Shown piece after piece: positions 44,233 through 53,638 of a DNA stretch of 64,000 nt; the stretch's first letter is position 1, and every line of letters begins with the position of its first letter. The DNA comes from Meiothermus sp. Lineage in GTDB: Bacteria > Deinococcota > Deinococci > Deinococcales > Thermaceae. A program made the position numbers and the translations under genes. The notes under the pieces were generated by a model. That model worked only from the letters and a program-made list of their open reading frames with translations. It did no database searches and was not told the DNA's origin. The stretch spans positions 970,041 through 1,034,040 of the forward strand of contig NZ_BPIK01000001.1 in NCBI RefSeq assembly GCF_026004075.1. Direction: 5' to 3'.

Positions 44233-44315
44233 TTCTACTCCCTTCGGTCGGCTTGAATCCTTCACCTCTGGCTGCGCATGGCGGTGAAGGATTCAAGCGG
44301 AAACGGTATCACTCA
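44233..44315 (+). repeat. dispersed hairpin repeat, copy B
   Basis: GCTTGAATCCTTCACC at 44251-44266 pairs perfectly over 16 bp with GGTGAAGGATTCAAGC at 44283-44298 around a 16-nt loop. It is the inverse of the copy at 12079-12160, with conserved outer flanks (CTTCGGTCG and GGAAACGGTAT). It lies between convergent genes and touches the 3' end of the SixA-like gene. Confidence 0.82.
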
Positions 44316-44786
44316 CTGCCCCAGCCGGCGCAATAGCCGGGGAGCCCAGAACCCCAGCAGCTTCATCTGGCCGGGTTTGGGCGGGCCTTCCAGCAGGGCC
44401 ACCCCACCTTTTTTGAAGGGGAAAGCCTGGCCTTCCCGGCGGGCGGTGAGAAGCCAGGCGCACAGCTTGCTAATCCAGGGCTCGTGCCCTACCAGGGCCA
44501 CCGACGACCCCTGAAGGGTCTGGAGTAGTTCCATGCTAGGCTCGGCGGCCAGGTAGGGGGTGACCTCGGTCTCACCTTCCAGCAGCGGCACCAGCAGTTC
44601 GGCGGTTTGCACGGCCCGTAGCTTGGGGCTGTGGTAGAGCCGGTCGAGCCGAACCCCCAGGCGTTTTAGCCCCCGAACCACCTCGCTAAACTTCTGGATG
44701 CCTTCCTCCGAGAGTGGGCGGGCGTCGTCGGACTGGCCGGGCGCGGCCTCGAGCGCGATGGCATGGCGTATCAGGTAAAGCTCCAC
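44313..44786 (-). CDS. SixA-type histidine phosphatase
   Basis: The 157-residue protein starts VELYLIRHAIALE, with the phosphohistidine RHA motif, and has SPKLRAVQTAELL near residue 56 and the second catalytic GHEPW near residue 99, as in the SixA branch of the histidine phosphatase family. SixA removes phosphate from histidine-phosphorylated proteins in E. coli. GTG 44786 lies 2 nt after the ppx stop, with GAGG upstream; an ATG at 44807 inside ppx is less likely. Placement next to ppx and ppk suggests a role in phosphate or polyphosphate metabolism. Confidence 0.82.
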   Translation of the reverse strand: MELYLIRHAIALEAAPGQSDDARPLSEEGIQKFSEVVRGLKRLGVRLDRLYHSPKLRAVQTAELLVPLLEGETEVTPYLAAEPSMELLQTLQGSSVALVGHEPWISKLCAWLLTARREGQAFPFKKGGVALLEGPPKPGQMKLLGFWAPRLLRRLGQ

Positions 44787-44788
44787 GG

Positions 44789-46354
44789 CTAACCTCGAGG
44801 CCCCCATTCTACCAGTAGCTCGCGTCCAAAGGCCTGCTGGAATAGCCTGGCTTGCTTGCGGGTCTCGGTCAGTTCTACCCAGGGTTCTTCCTGGGCCAGA
44901 AGGGTTAGGCGCACCTGCTTGCTACCGATTTCCACCTCCAGGCCCTCCACCCGGCCCACCCGGCTGCGCTCGAGGTATTCGCTGATGCGCAGGAGGGTGG
45001 CCAGCCGCAACAGGCGCTTGTGGTCGCCATCCTGCAACACCGATTTGTAGGCCCCAGGCCGGGGTTCGCCCTTGCGGTGGTAGCGTACCAGCAGGCCCAG
45101 CAAAACCTGCTCGCGATGGGTGAGGCCGGGAATGGCCGCGCTCATCACCAGGTACTCGCCGTGCTTGTGGTGGTCGTAGTAGCCCACGCTCATGCCAATA
45201 TCGTGCAGCAGGGCAGCCTCGTCCAGGAGCTGCTCCTCGGCCTTACCATAGCCGTGTAGCGGCTCCAAAAGGCGGAACAGCAAGCGACAAAAATGGCGAA
45301 CCCTGGCGGTATGACCGTATTCTTGGGGGTAGTGGGCAAACAGGTTGCGTATGTAAAACCCCCGCACGTCGCCCAGCAGATGGGGGGTGGGTAGAAATTC
45401 GCGGTAGAAAGCGCCCTCCCGTACCCCCTGCCCCGATATCCACAGGCCATCCAGACCGGCTTCCCGCAGCACCGTGCGGTAGACCAGCCCACCGGCCACA
45501 ATCACGTCGGCGCGGTCGGACTGGAGGCCCTCGAGCTGCCGCCGCTGCTCGAGGGTGCGCTGGGCCAGCAGGGCCACCACCTCCTCGAGCGCCTCGCGGG
45601 TCAGAAAGTAGCCGTGCACCAGGTCGAGGGGGTAGTCCATGCGCCGCTGGGCTAGCTTGGCCAGGTTGCGTACCGTGCCGCCCATGGCCACCAGCGGCAG
45701 GGGGTTCTGGCGCACCTGGGCCAGCACCTCCTTCATCTCTTTGCGTACAAAACGCTCGAGGTCTTCGATCTCCCCCTTCTTGGGCGGGTTCGACCCCAGA
45801 AACATCTCGGTCAGGCGCACCGCACCCAGGGGATAAGCCCGTCCTTCACGGTAAGCCCGCCCCTCCATCAGCGAGAGCTGGGCGCTGCCCCCGCCCAGAT
45901 CCATCACCCAGGCGTCCTGAAAGTTGAAGGAGTTGGCCACCGCCAGCACCCCGTAGCGGGCCTCGTCCTCGCCGGAAAGCACCTGCACCTGGAGCCCCAA
46001 CCTGCGCACTTCACGCAAGAACTCCGGGCCGTTTTCCGCGTCGCGGCTGGCGCTGGTGGCAATCACCCTCAGCTCGTCGAGGTCGGTGGCCTGGGCAAAG
46101 TCGGCGTAGAGCTTGAGGGCCGACAAAGCCCGCTGAATCCCGCTCTCGCTCAGGCGGCCCTGGGTGGCCAGCCCCTCGCCCAGCCGCACAGTCTCCCGTA
46201 TCTCGTCTATCAGCCGAAAATGCCTACCCGGCTCGTAGGCATATACCACCAGCCGCGCGGTTCCCGAACCCAGGTCTACGATGCCCAGCCGTTGCACCGC
46301 CCCATCGTAGAGGCTAAGCGTTATCGGCTCAAGTTCTGTCAAGGGTAGGGCCAT
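44789..46354 (-). CDS. ppx: exopolyphosphatase / pppGpp phosphatase (Ppx-GppA) with HD domain
   Basis: The 521-residue protein has the actin-like ATPase fold: phosphate-1 motif VDLGSGTARLVVY near residue 25, ATSASRDAENG near residue 104, phosphate-2 region VMDLGGGSAQLSL near residue 148, and MGGTVRNLA near residue 215. The C-terminal third carries an HD-type domain (ALLHDIGMSVGYYDHHKH near residue 366). It degrades polyphosphate or pppGpp. ATG 46354 is chosen because the upstream codons in the frame look non-coding. It lies head-to-head with ppk, with about 130 bp between the starts, so synthesis and breakdown genes share one regulatory region. Confidence 0.9.
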   Translation of the reverse strand: MALPLTELEPITLSLYDGAVQRLGIVDLGSGTARLVVYAYEPGRHFRLIDEIRETVRLGEGLATQGRLSESGIQRALSALKLYADFAQATDLDELRVIATSASRDAENGPEFLREVRRLGLQVQVLSGEDEARYGVLAVANSFNFQDAWVMDLGGGSAQLSLMEGRAYREGRAYPLGAVRLTEMFLGSNPPKKGEIEDLERFVRKEMKEVLAQVRQNPLPLVAMGGTVRNLAKLAQRRMDYPLDLVHGYFLTREALEEVVALLAQRTLEQRRQLEGLQSDRADVIVAGGLVYRTVLREAGLDGLWISGQGVREGAFYREFLPTPHLLGDVRGFYIRNLFAHYPQEYGHTARVRHFCRLLFRLLEPLHGYGKAEEQLLDEAALLHDIGMSVGYYDHHKHGEYLVMSAAIPGLTHREQVLLGLLVRYHRKGEPRPGAYKSVLQDGDHKRLLRLATLLRISEYLERSRVGRVEGLEVEIGSKQVRLTLLAQEEPWVELTETRKQARLFQQAFGRELLVEWGPRG

Positions 46355-46482
46355 GTATGCGGTGTAATGCGGCCAGGTCAAGAGGGCATCATTCCGCGCT
46401 GATGAAGTGGACGGCAACCGAGTTTGGGTTGTCTGACTCCGCGCTTCTCTTCTCTCCCATCGAACGATAAACTCAGGCCAGG

Positions 46483-48435
46483 GTGAAAAAATCTAAGATC
46501 AAAAAGCAAGCATTGCAATTTCCTGACACGGCCCGCCCAGACTTGGAGGCGATGCCCCAAAAGCCTAAAGCCCCTCGCTATGTGGCAACCCAGATAAGCC
46601 AGGAAGCGAGCTGGCTTTCCTTCAACCGGCGGGTTTTGGAGCAGACCCGGCGGCCCGATTTTCCGCTGCTGGAGCGGCTGCGTTTTCTGGGGATATGGGC
46701 CTCGAACCTCGACGAGTTTTTCTCCGCCCGGATTTCACGGGCTTTTGCCGAGGAGCGGGGAACTTCGGGCTATCGGGAATTGATGAAGGAGGCCCTGGAT
46801 CAGGCTGAAGAGGCCGGTCGGCTGTACCTCGAGTTCCTCAAGGATCTGGCTGGGCTTGGTATCCACATCCTCGAGCCCTCCCAGCTCACCAAGGCCGAAA
46901 AGCAGTATTTCGGGGCCTACCTGGCCGAGGAAGTGGCCCCGCTCACCGATGTGATCCGGCCCGAGGCCATCCCTGAGCTGGCCAGCCAGGCCCTGTACTT
47001 TGCGTCGGGTGAAGGGTTGCTCCAGCACCTGATCCGGCTGCCCGAGAGCGTGCCCCGGCTGCTGGAAGTACCCGGACGCGAGGGGGGCTTCGTGCGCCTG
47101 GGTGCGCTGGTGCGTATGCGCAGCGACCTGTTTCTGCCCGTCAACCAGAAGCTGCCGCTTTATGAGTTTCGCCTGATCCGCTTGGCCCAGCTGGCCCGCT
47201 CCCGCGCCGACTGGGACGAACTACCCGAGGCCCTCGAGGCCCGCCTGGACGGGCAGGTGAGCCACCTCGAGCTCGAGGAAGACTTCCCCCCCTTATGGGC
47301 CGAGACCCTCCGGGTGGCCCTGGGACTCGAGCCCTGGGAGGTCTTCCGCATCGCCCCGCCCCTCGACCTGAGCTTTGTGAGCACCATCGTTGCGCGAGGC
47401 CCGGCTAGCGAGAAGTTCAAACCCATTACCATTGAAAAACCCAAAGGCTTTGCCAAAGATCCCTTTACCTACCTGAACCGCCGCGACCTGCTGCTGTACC
47501 ACCCCTTCGAGGACTACGGCGCGGTAGAGGCCTTTGCGCAGATGGCCGCCCAGGACCCCAAGGTGGAGGCCGTGCGGGCCACCCTGTACCGCATTGGCGA
47601 GGAGAACGGCATCGCTCAGTCGCTCATTCAGGCGGCCCGGGCCGGGAAGGATGTGGCGGTGCTCCTGGAGGGCCGGGCCCGCTTCGACGAGCTGGCCAAC
47701 CTCGAGTGGAGCCTGCGCTTCGCCGGGGCGGGGGTGCGGGTGCTGCCCCTGCCCAGCAAAAAGGTGCATGCCAAAGCCCTCTATGTGCGCCGGGCCGGGC
47801 AGGCCTATGTGCACCTGGGCACCGGCAACTACAACCCCATCAACGGGCGACTCTACACCGACCTTTCACTCTTTACCGCCCAGCCCGAGCTAACCGCGGA
47901 CGTGTGGGCCTTTTTCTCGGCCCTCGAGCAGCAGCAAGCCCCGGTGCTGTCTACCTTGCGCACGGGCTCCAGCATCCGCGACCTGCTTGTAGAAAGCATC
48001 CAGGCCGAGGCCCACAAGAAGGGCGAGATCATCCTGAAGTTCAACCACCTCACCGACCCGGCCGTTCTCCAGGCTCTGGAGGAGGCGCTTAACCGTGGAG
48101 CTAGGGTGCATCTGATTATTCGCAGCACCATTACCACCCTCTGGGAAGGGCTGGAGGTCAAGAGTCTGATAGGGCGCTTTTTGGAACATGCCCGCGTGGC
48201 CGCTTTCAAAAACAAGGGTAAGTGGCGGGTCTGGGCCGGTAGCGCCGACGCCATGCCGCGCAACCTCGACCGCCGCTATGAGCTGTTTTTCCCCATCCTG
48301 GACGCCCGCGCCAAGCGCAAGGTGCTGGAGATTTTGCAGGCCCAGGTTTTGGACGACCGCAACAGCTTTATCCTGACCCCTAGCGGGCAGGAGCGGCGCT
48401 GGGGAGGAAAGCGGGATGGGCAGCGGCTGGGCTGA
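46483..48435 (+). CDS. ppk: polyphosphate kinase 1
   Basis: The 650-residue enzyme makes polyphosphate from ATP. Typical segments are SWLSFNRRVLEQ near residue 42, RFLGIWASNLDEFFSAR (about residues 67-83) and KVHAKALYVRR near residue 427, with the autophosphorylated His, followed by HLGTGNYNP. A later SADAMPRNLDRRYE lies near residue 588. GTG 46483 opens the frame; TAAACT at 46468-46473 is a -10 box 9 nt before it, so a leaderless start is plausible. An ATG at 46552 is an alternative start. It is divergent from ppx. Confidence 0.92.
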   Translation: MKKSKIKKQALQFPDTARPDLEAMPQKPKAPRYVATQISQEASWLSFNRRVLEQTRRPDFPLLERLRFLGIWASNLDEFFSARISRAFAEERGTSGYRELMKEALDQAEEAGRLYLEFLKDLAGLGIHILEPSQLTKAEKQYFGAYLAEEVAPLTDVIRPEAIPELASQALYFASGEGLLQHLIRLPESVPRLLEVPGREGGFVRLGALVRMRSDLFLPVNQKLPLYEFRLIRLAQLARSRADWDELPEALEARLDGQVSHLELEEDFPPLWAETLRVALGLEPWEVFRIAPPLDLSFVSTIVARGPASEKFKPITIEKPKGFAKDPFTYLNRRDLLLYHPFEDYGAVEAFAQMAAQDPKVEAVRATLYRIGEENGIAQSLIQAARAGKDVAVLLEGRARFDELANLEWSLRFAGAGVRVLPLPSKKVHAKALYVRRAGQAYVHLGTGNYNPINGRLYTDLSLFTAQPELTADVWAFFSALEQQQAPVLSTLRTGSSIRDLLVESIQAEAHKKGEIILKFNHLTDPAVLQALEEALNRGARVHLIIRSTITTLWEGLEVKSLIGRFLEHARVAAFKNKGKWRVWAGSADAMPRNLDRRYELFFPILDARAKRKVLEILQAQVLDDRNSFILTPSGQERRWGGKRDGQRLG

Positions 48436-48442
48436 TACCGAG

Positions 48443-48483
48443 TCTGCAAGTGGGTGATGGATAAAGCACCACCTGCTTGCAGA
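48443..48483. terminator. hairpin between convergent ppk and glycosyltransferase genes
   Basis: TCTGCAAG at 48443-48450 pairs with CTTGCAGA at 48476-48483, and the stem continues inward with TGGGTG against CACCTG-type pairing, about 14 bp including two G-T pairs. No T run follows on either strand, as with the other gene-end hairpins in this window. Confidence 0.5.
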
Positions 48484-48487
48484 GCCC

Positions 48488-49222
48488 TCAGGTGAGGGCA
48501 GCTTGGGTTGTGCCCGCGATTACTCGATGGTCTTTGAGGGTTATTCCAGCTAAGCCGTGTTTAGCACAGAGTTTATCGAGGTTTTTCTGGCGCTCCTGGA
48601 CTCGAGCTGCGTACGACATGTTGGCCCCGTGCATGGCGACTGCCACGCCCCGACCCGGCAACTGAACGAGGGGGTAGCCCGCCGAGACCACCCGCAGATA
48701 CCAGTCCCAGTCCCAGTAGTCCGACATCTCCGGGTCGAACAGCCCCAGTTGGTCGTGAAAGAAGCGGGGATAGGCCACGCCGGTAGCCAGCAGGAGGTTG
48801 TCGCTTCGGAGCGACTGGGGGCTGGCCTTGAAGTCGAAGGGGATGCGCTCCAGTTCCAGGCCATCGCGCTCCTGCACTAAATAGCCGCCCCGGTAGACCA
48901 GGCCGGCCTGCGTCCGCAGGGCGCGCACCACCCGGTGCAGGTGGGTGGGGTCGAGCCACCAGTCGTCGTCGTCCAGCAGGGCGATAACCTCGCCGGAGGC
49001 GTGGGCCAGCCCGGTATTTCGGGCCTCGACCTGGCCCTGGCCCTGGTTGCGCACCCCGACGATCCGGGGGTCGCGCAGGCTGTGGGCGGCCAGGAGGCCT
49101 GCCCCGTCGCCATCGTCCACCACCACAGCCTCCCAGTCGGGGTAGAGCTGGAGCTGGAGTGAGCGCAGCGCCCGCAGCAGCAGTTGGGGGCGGTTGTAGG
49201 TGGGAATGAGCACGCTAACCAT
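48488..49222 (-). CDS. family 2 glycosyltransferase
   Basis: The 244-residue GT-A fold enzyme begins with VSVLIPTYNRPQLLLRALRSL and has VVVDDGDG near residue 35 and the metal-binding ALLDDDDWW near residue 82. Later WDWDWYLRV resembles the acceptor/catalytic region of the family. It transfers an activated sugar to an unknown acceptor, perhaps in cell-envelope glycans. ATG 49222 is used because AGGG lies 7 nt upstream; ATG 49237 in the same frame is possible. It is a solitary gene, divergent from surE. Confidence 0.82.
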   Translation of the reverse strand: MVSVLIPTYNRPQLLLRALRSLQLQLYPDWEAVVVDDGDGAGLLAAHSLRDPRIVGVRNQGQGQVEARNTGLAHASGEVIALLDDDDWWLDPTHLHRVVRALRTQAGLVYRGGYLVQERDGLELERIPFDFKASPQSLRSDNLLLATGVAYPRFFHDQLGLFDPEMSDYWDWDWYLRVVSAGYPLVQLPGRGVAVAMHGANMSYAARVQERQKNLDKLCAKHGLAGITLKDHRVIAGTTQAALT

Positions 49223-49321
49223 GCTTTGCCCTGACATTAAACCGGCTTTGTCAGGTGTTGTTGGTACGCCCCCTGACATTTGCTTGACCGACGCAAACCA
49301 AGCTCAGATTTGGTGAGGTAG

Positions 49322-50059
49322 ATGATGCGAATCCTGGTTACCAACGACGACGGTATCTACAGCCCCGGCCTGCTGGCGCTGGCCGAGGTGGCTGCGGCCT
49401 TTGGGGAGGTGCGGGTGGTGGCGCCCGATGTGGAGCAGTCGGCCATGGGCCAGGCCATTACCATAACCCGACCCCTGCACTACCGCGCCACGCCCATGGG
49501 GGGCCTCGAGGCCTACCGTGTCAACGGTACGCCCGCCGACTGCGTGGTGCTGGGTACGCACCACTGGGACAAGGTGGACCTGGTGCTCTCCGGCATCAAC
49601 CTGGGTTCCAACCTGGGCCACGAGATCTGGCACTCCGGCACGGTGGCGGCGGCCAAGCAGGCGGCTTTGCTAGGGATTCCGGCCATTGCCTTTAGCGCCC
49701 TCATGAATGGCCGGGAGCCCGAGTTTGATCTGCTGAAGCCGTGGGTGGGCAGGGTGCTCGAGGCCCTCCTACGCGAGCCCAGACCCTTCCTGATCAACGT
49801 CAACCTGCCGCCCAAACCCAAAGGTATTCTCTGGGCCCGGCAGTCGGTGCGGCGGTACGAGGGCCGGATTGTGCCCGGCACCGACCCCATGGGCCGGGCG
49901 CACTTCTGGTTTGTGGCCCACCCCGACCACGAGCCCGAGGAGGGCACCGACCGCTGGGCGGTGGGCCACAACTTTATCGCCCTAACCCCTCTGCGCCTCG
50001 ACCTGACCGACGAGGCCCGTCTGAGCCAGACTTTTCAGCTGGCAGCCCTGGCCGACTGA
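49322..50059 (+). CDS. surE: 5'-nucleotidase SurE
   Basis: The 245-residue phosphatase starts [15 protein letters not shown], with the metal-binding DD pair, and contains the family's loop [23 protein letters not shown] (about residues 91-113, with the Asn ligand and Ser-Gly turn). SurE dephosphorylates nucleoside monophosphates and short polyphosphate, fitting the nearby ppk and ppx. ATG codons at 49322 and 49325 are adjacent; the second is better spaced from GAGGT. It ends 2 nt before the convergent ychF stop. Confidence 0.92.
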   Translation: MMRILVTNDDGIYSPGLLALAEVAAAFGEVRVVAPDVEQSAMGQAITITRPLHYRATPMGGLEAYRVNGTPADCVVLGTHHWDKVDLVLSGINLGSNLGHEIWHSGTVAAAKQAALLGIPAIAFSALMNGREPEFDLLKPWVGRVLEALLREPRPFLINVNLPPKPKGILWARQSVRRYEGRIVPGTDPMGRAHFWFVAHPDHEPEEGTDRWAVGHNFIALTPLRLDLTDEARLSQTFQLAALAD

Positions 50060-50061
50060 GG

Positions 50062-51180
50062 CTAAACGTTAAACAGGATCAGCACCACGTCGCCGTCCTG
50101 CACCACGTAATCCTTGCCTTCGGTGCGCACCCAGCCCTTTTCCTTGGCGCTGGCCCAGCCGCCGGCCTCCACCAGCCTGTGCCACTCGATGACCTCGGCC
50201 CGGATGAAGCCGCGCTCGAGGTCGGAGTGGATCTCGCCGGCGGCCTGGGGGGCCTTGGTGCCTTTGCGGATGGTCCAGGCCCGCACCTCCTTTTCGCCGG
50301 CGGTGAAGAAGGTTTGCAGGCCCAGGGTGTGGTAGGCGGTGCGCACCAGCCGGTTGAGCCCCGACTCCTCCAGGCCCAGAGCGCGCAGGTACTCCTGGGC
50401 CTCCTCCTCGGAGAGTTCGGCCAGCTCGGCCTCGATCTTGGCCGAGACCACTACCACCTCGGCCCCCTCCCGCTCGGCCACTTCGCGCACTTTTTGCACG
50501 TGGGGGTTCTGAGCGCCCTCCGGCAGGTCTTCCTCGGCCACGTTGCATACGTAAATTACCGGCTTGTAGGTGAGCAGGCCAAGTTCGCGGGCCGCCCGGG
50601 CCAGCAGCTCGGGGTCGGCCCCGGTGTAGGTGCGGATGGGCTGGCCCTGGGAGAGGTGCGCCATAAGGGGCTCGAGCGTCTCCAGGAGGGCTTTGTCGTC
50701 CTTGTCGCTTTTGGCGCTTTTGCGCAGTTTGTCCAGGCGTTTCTCGATGGTCTGGAGGTCGGCCAGGGCCAGCTCGGTGTTGATGGTCTCGAGGTCGTCC
50801 AGGGGGTCTACCTTACCCGCCACGTGCACCACGTTGGGGTCTTCGAAGCAGCGCACCACGTGGGCGATGGCCGCCACCTCGCGGATGTTGGCCAGGAACT
50901 GGTTGCCCAGCCCCTCGCCTTTGTGCGCGCCCTTGACCAGACCGGCGATGTCCACAAACTCCACGTGGGTAGGCACGATGGGCGGCACCCGCTCGCCCTT
51001 GATAAAGAGCTTTTGCAAGGCGTTCAGGCGGGGGTCGGGCAGGGTGACCACCCCCACGTTCTTGTCAATGGTGGCAAAGGGGTAGTTGGCCGCAAGAGCG
51101 CCCGCTTTGGTGATGGCGTTAAACAGCGTGGATTTGCCCACATTGGGAAGACCGACGATTCCGACTCCGAGCGATGCCAT
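50062..51180 (-). CDS. ychF: redox-regulated ATPase/GTPase YchF (OLA1 family)
   Basis: The 372-residue P-loop protein has G1 GLPNVGKSTLF near residue 9, the DIAGLVKGAHKGEGLGN G3 region (about residues 73-89), and NVAEEDLP in place of the usual G4 NKxD near residue 207, as expected for the ATP-preferring YchF group. A C-terminal TGS-type domain ends QDGDVVLILFNV. It binds ribosomes and is linked to stress response. ATG 51180 is preferred over much earlier in-frame starts, with AGAGGAAA just upstream. Confidence 0.94.
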   Translation of the reverse strand: MASLGVGIVGLPNVGKSTLFNAITKAGALAANYPFATIDKNVGVVTLPDPRLNALQKLFIKGERVPPIVPTHVEFVDIAGLVKGAHKGEGLGNQFLANIREVAAIAHVVRCFEDPNVVHVAGKVDPLDDLETINTELALADLQTIEKRLDKLRKSAKSDKDDKALLETLEPLMAHLSQGQPIRTYTGADPELLARAARELGLLTYKPVIYVCNVAEEDLPEGAQNPHVQKVREVAEREGAEVVVVSAKIEAELAELSEEEAQEYLRALGLEESGLNRLVRTAYHTLGLQTFFTAGEKEVRAWTIRKGTKAPQAAGEIHSDLERGFIRAEVIEWHRLVEAGGWASAKEKGWVRTEGKDYVVQDGDVVLILFNV

Positions 51181-51508
51181 GGGTTTCCTCTGGTCAGGCC
51201 CTCCGGCCTGCACACAAGCGAACATTCTACCCCAGGGAAGGCCAAAGCCCCAAGCCCGGCCCGGTAAAAGCAGTCTCGAGGGGGTGCTGATGGTGGCGGT
51301 GCTGTCGGGCTGGCAGCGGTGTTGTTGATGTTGCAATTTGGCCTCGATACCCAAAACCCGCCTAAACAGCCCGCCGATGTGCTAACCGATGAGAGCTACG
51401 TGCCGGTCGCTCTGCTGGCAATGGTCGAGATCGCCGGTCTGGCAAGAGCAGTCTTGCTTTATGTCGCTCCGCAGGATTACATGGATGGCCGAACAACCCA
51501 GGGCACTC
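51181..51508. other. 328-bp gap; ychF promoter region, otherwise nothing recognised
   Basis: On the minus strand TAGAAT at 51229-51224 is a good -10 box for ychF. A plus-strand frame beginning at 51319 runs into the antisense of the DJ-1-like gene and gives no recognisable protein. I see no RNA gene or repeat. Confidence 0.4.
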
Positions 51509-52030
51509 TCAACCGACTAGGCCAAGGTGGGCCCTGGCCTCCTCGGCAAAGCCGGCCCAGTCCAGCACGGCCCTGGCCAGGGCCAGGTAGCCCTGGGTGG
51601 TGCAGACCTTGCCCTGCCAGTGATGGGGTGCTTTGCTGCGTTCTAGAGCAGTTCCCGCCAGCGCCTCTGCGGCGATGGGGTGGGCGGCCACCTGGCCCGA
51701 AACATGGCCGGCCTCCCACAGCAGCAAAGCGCCGTTGGCCCCGGCGAACACCGCCCGCAGGCTGCCCCACACCTCGTTGAGCCAGTCCTGGTGCTCGAGG
51801 TCGCGCCCCAGCTTGCGCATGTTGGGGCCGCCGGGTATCACCAGCACGTCCAGCTCGGGGCGTGCCACAAAGGTGTACTTGGGTGTCCAGACCGCACCGG
51901 CGCTGCCCTCGAGCGCGGTGCGGCCCCGCGCCACGGTAAACCGCTCCCAGCCCAAAAGCCGGGCAGCCTCCATCACCAGTGCCGCCTCGGCTTCCAGGAA
52001 CCCCGGTGTGAGTAAAACGCCTAAACGCAT
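51509..52030 (-). CDS. DJ-1/PfpI family protein without the catalytic cysteine
   Basis: The 173-residue protein has the flavodoxin-like DJ-1/PfpI fold pattern: MRLGVLLTPGFLEAEAAL at the start, LDVLVIPGGPNM near residue 60, and the nucleophile-elbow region, which here reads FAGANGALLLWEAG near residue 95. Family members normally have Cys in that turn (xCxGA); this one has none there. It may have lost enzyme activity or act as a binding protein. The function is unknown. It lies 31 nt downstream of the peptidase S10 gene on the same strand and is probably cotranscribed. Confidence 0.75.
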   Translation of the reverse strand: MRLGVLLTPGFLEAEAALVMEAARLLGWERFTVARGRTALEGSAGAVWTPKYTFVARPELDVLVIPGGPNMRKLGRDLEHQDWLNEVWGSLRAVFAGANGALLLWEAGHVSGQVAAHPIAAEALAGTALERSKAPHHWQGKVCTTQGYLALARAVLDWAGFAEEARAHLGLVG

Positions 52031-52061
52031 GGGCTCATGCTAGGGAGTGCCTGTTGAGGGG

Positions 52062-53570
52062 TCAAGTTTTTGAGCGGGACGCTTTGCGCTTGGGCTGGCC
52101 TGGGATCGTTCTTTGGATGAACTTCTTCAGGTCGGCGGCCTGCTGGGCCAGCGAGGGCAGGTGCACGTACATCATGTGGCCGGCGGGGTAGTAGTGCACC
52201 TGGAGGTTTTTTTGCAGGTGGGGCTCGAGGCTCAGGTGGTTGAGGGTGTAGTCGGTGGCGAAATAAGGCGTAGCCAGGTCGTAGTAGCCGCTGCCCACGT
52301 ACACCTGTAAAAAAGGGTTCATGGAGATGGCCTTGCGCAGGGTTTCAGCCACGTTCAGGTACTGGTTCTCGAACTCCTTGTAGCTCCAGTTGGTGTACAG
52401 GTTGGACAGAATTTCGTAGGGCAGGTCGCTCTGGAAGCCCAGCTCCTGCCGCACGTACTGGTTGAGGGTAGCGGTATAGGGCCCCTGGATGGCGGCGTAG
52501 CTGGGGTCGTACTCAAAGGTGGCCCCGGCGGCGTCGCGGTCGGTGCCGGTGAAGCGGCTGTCCAGCCGTCCCACGGTTTTGCGTTCGGCGCGCAGGAGTT
52601 CTTTGGTAAAGCGCATGATCTCGAGGCGCAGGTTGCAGGCCTGCACATACGCCTCCGAGAGGCCGGTGTAGCGTGCGAGCTGCTGGGCGATGCGCTTCTG
52701 CTCGGTGGCCGGTAGCTTGCTGCCCTGCATCAGGGCCAGGGTGTACTCGCCCAGGGCGAAGGCCTCCACTTCTTTGAGGAGGGCCTCGAGCGGCTTTTGT
52801 TGCAGGTCTCTGGGCAGTTTGCGGTGATACCAGGCGGTGGCGCTAAAGGTGGGCAGGAACAGGATGTGCGGCAGGTCGTTGCCGGGGTTGAAGCGGGCGG
52901 TGCTGAAGTCCAGGATGCTGCTCACCAGCATGATGCCGTTCAGGTACATCCCGTGCCGCTCTTGCAGGTACCCCGACAGGCCCGCCGCCCGGGTGGTGCC
53001 GTAGCTCTCGCCAATCAGGTACTTGGGGCTGGCCCAGCGCCCGTAGCGGTGGGTGTAGAGGCGGATGAACTCCCCGACGCTCTCGAGGTCGCGCTTGAAG
53101 CCGTGGTACTCCCTGGTTTTCTCGCCCTCGAGCATGCGGCTGTAGCCGGTGCCCACCGGGTCAATAAACACCAGGTCGCTCACCTCGAGCAGGGTGTGCT
53201 CGTTGTCCACCAGCCGGTACGGGGGTGGTGTAAGCGCCCCGGCGTCGCCCATCTCCACCCGCTTGGGCCCCAGGAGCCCCAGGTGCAGCCAGACCGAGGA
53301 CGAACCCGGCCCCCCGTTGAACGAGAAGGTGATGGGGCGCTGGCCCGGGTCAGTTGTGTCGTCCTTGGTGTAGGCCACAAAAAAAACCGTGGCCCTGGGT
53401 TTGTGCCCTTCGGCGGTGCCCTCTTTTTCCGACTCCTCGCGCAGCACCATGGTTCCGCAGGTCACGCGGTAGCGCAGCTCCCTGCCGGCGATTCGGATGC
53501 TGTGTTGGGTGATGGAGAGCTGGTCTTGCGGCGCGGGCTTCTGGTCGGGGGTTTTGGTTTCTTCCGGCAT
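52062..53570 (-). CDS. S10 family serine carboxypeptidase
   Basis: The 502-residue alpha/beta-hydrolase has the S10 marks: FSFNGGPGSSSVWLHLG (oxyanion region, about residues 86-102), IDPVGTGYS near residue 135, catalytic Ser in IGESYGT near residue 185, catalytic Asp in SGYYDLATPY near residue 430 and His in YPAGHMMY near residue 467. I see no signal peptide, so it is likely cytoplasmic; bacterial S10 enzymes cut C-terminal residues from peptides. TATAGT (minus strand, 53582-53577) lies 6 nt before the ATG, predicting a leaderless mRNA. Confidence 0.9.
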   Translation of the reverse strand: MPEETKTPDQKPAPQDQLSITQHSIRIAGRELRYRVTCGTMVLREESEKEGTAEGHKPRATVFFVAYTKDDTTDPGQRPITFSFNGGPGSSSVWLHLGLLGPKRVEMGDAGALTPPPYRLVDNEHTLLEVSDLVFIDPVGTGYSRMLEGEKTREYHGFKRDLESVGEFIRLYTHRYGRWASPKYLIGESYGTTRAAGLSGYLQERHGMYLNGIMLVSSILDFSTARFNPGNDLPHILFLPTFSATAWYHRKLPRDLQQKPLEALLKEVEAFALGEYTLALMQGSKLPATEQKRIAQQLARYTGLSEAYVQACNLRLEIMRFTKELLRAERKTVGRLDSRFTGTDRDAAGATFEYDPSYAAIQGPYTATLNQYVRQELGFQSDLPYEILSNLYTNWSYKEFENQYLNVAETLRKAISMNPFLQVYVGSGYYDLATPYFATDYTLNHLSLEPHLQKNLQVHYYPAGHMMYVHLPSLAQQAADLKKFIQRTIPGQPKRKASRSKT

Positions 53571-53638
53571 GGAGATACTATATCCTGTCCTATTCGGGGC
53601 TTATCCGCTACAAAGAATCCTGCGCTACCCTATGCCAG

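Noticed and set aside
51319-51780. 153-codon plus-strand frame after the ychF promoter
   Set aside because: The second half is antisense to the DJ-1-like gene and the first half matches nothing and has no ribosome-binding site.
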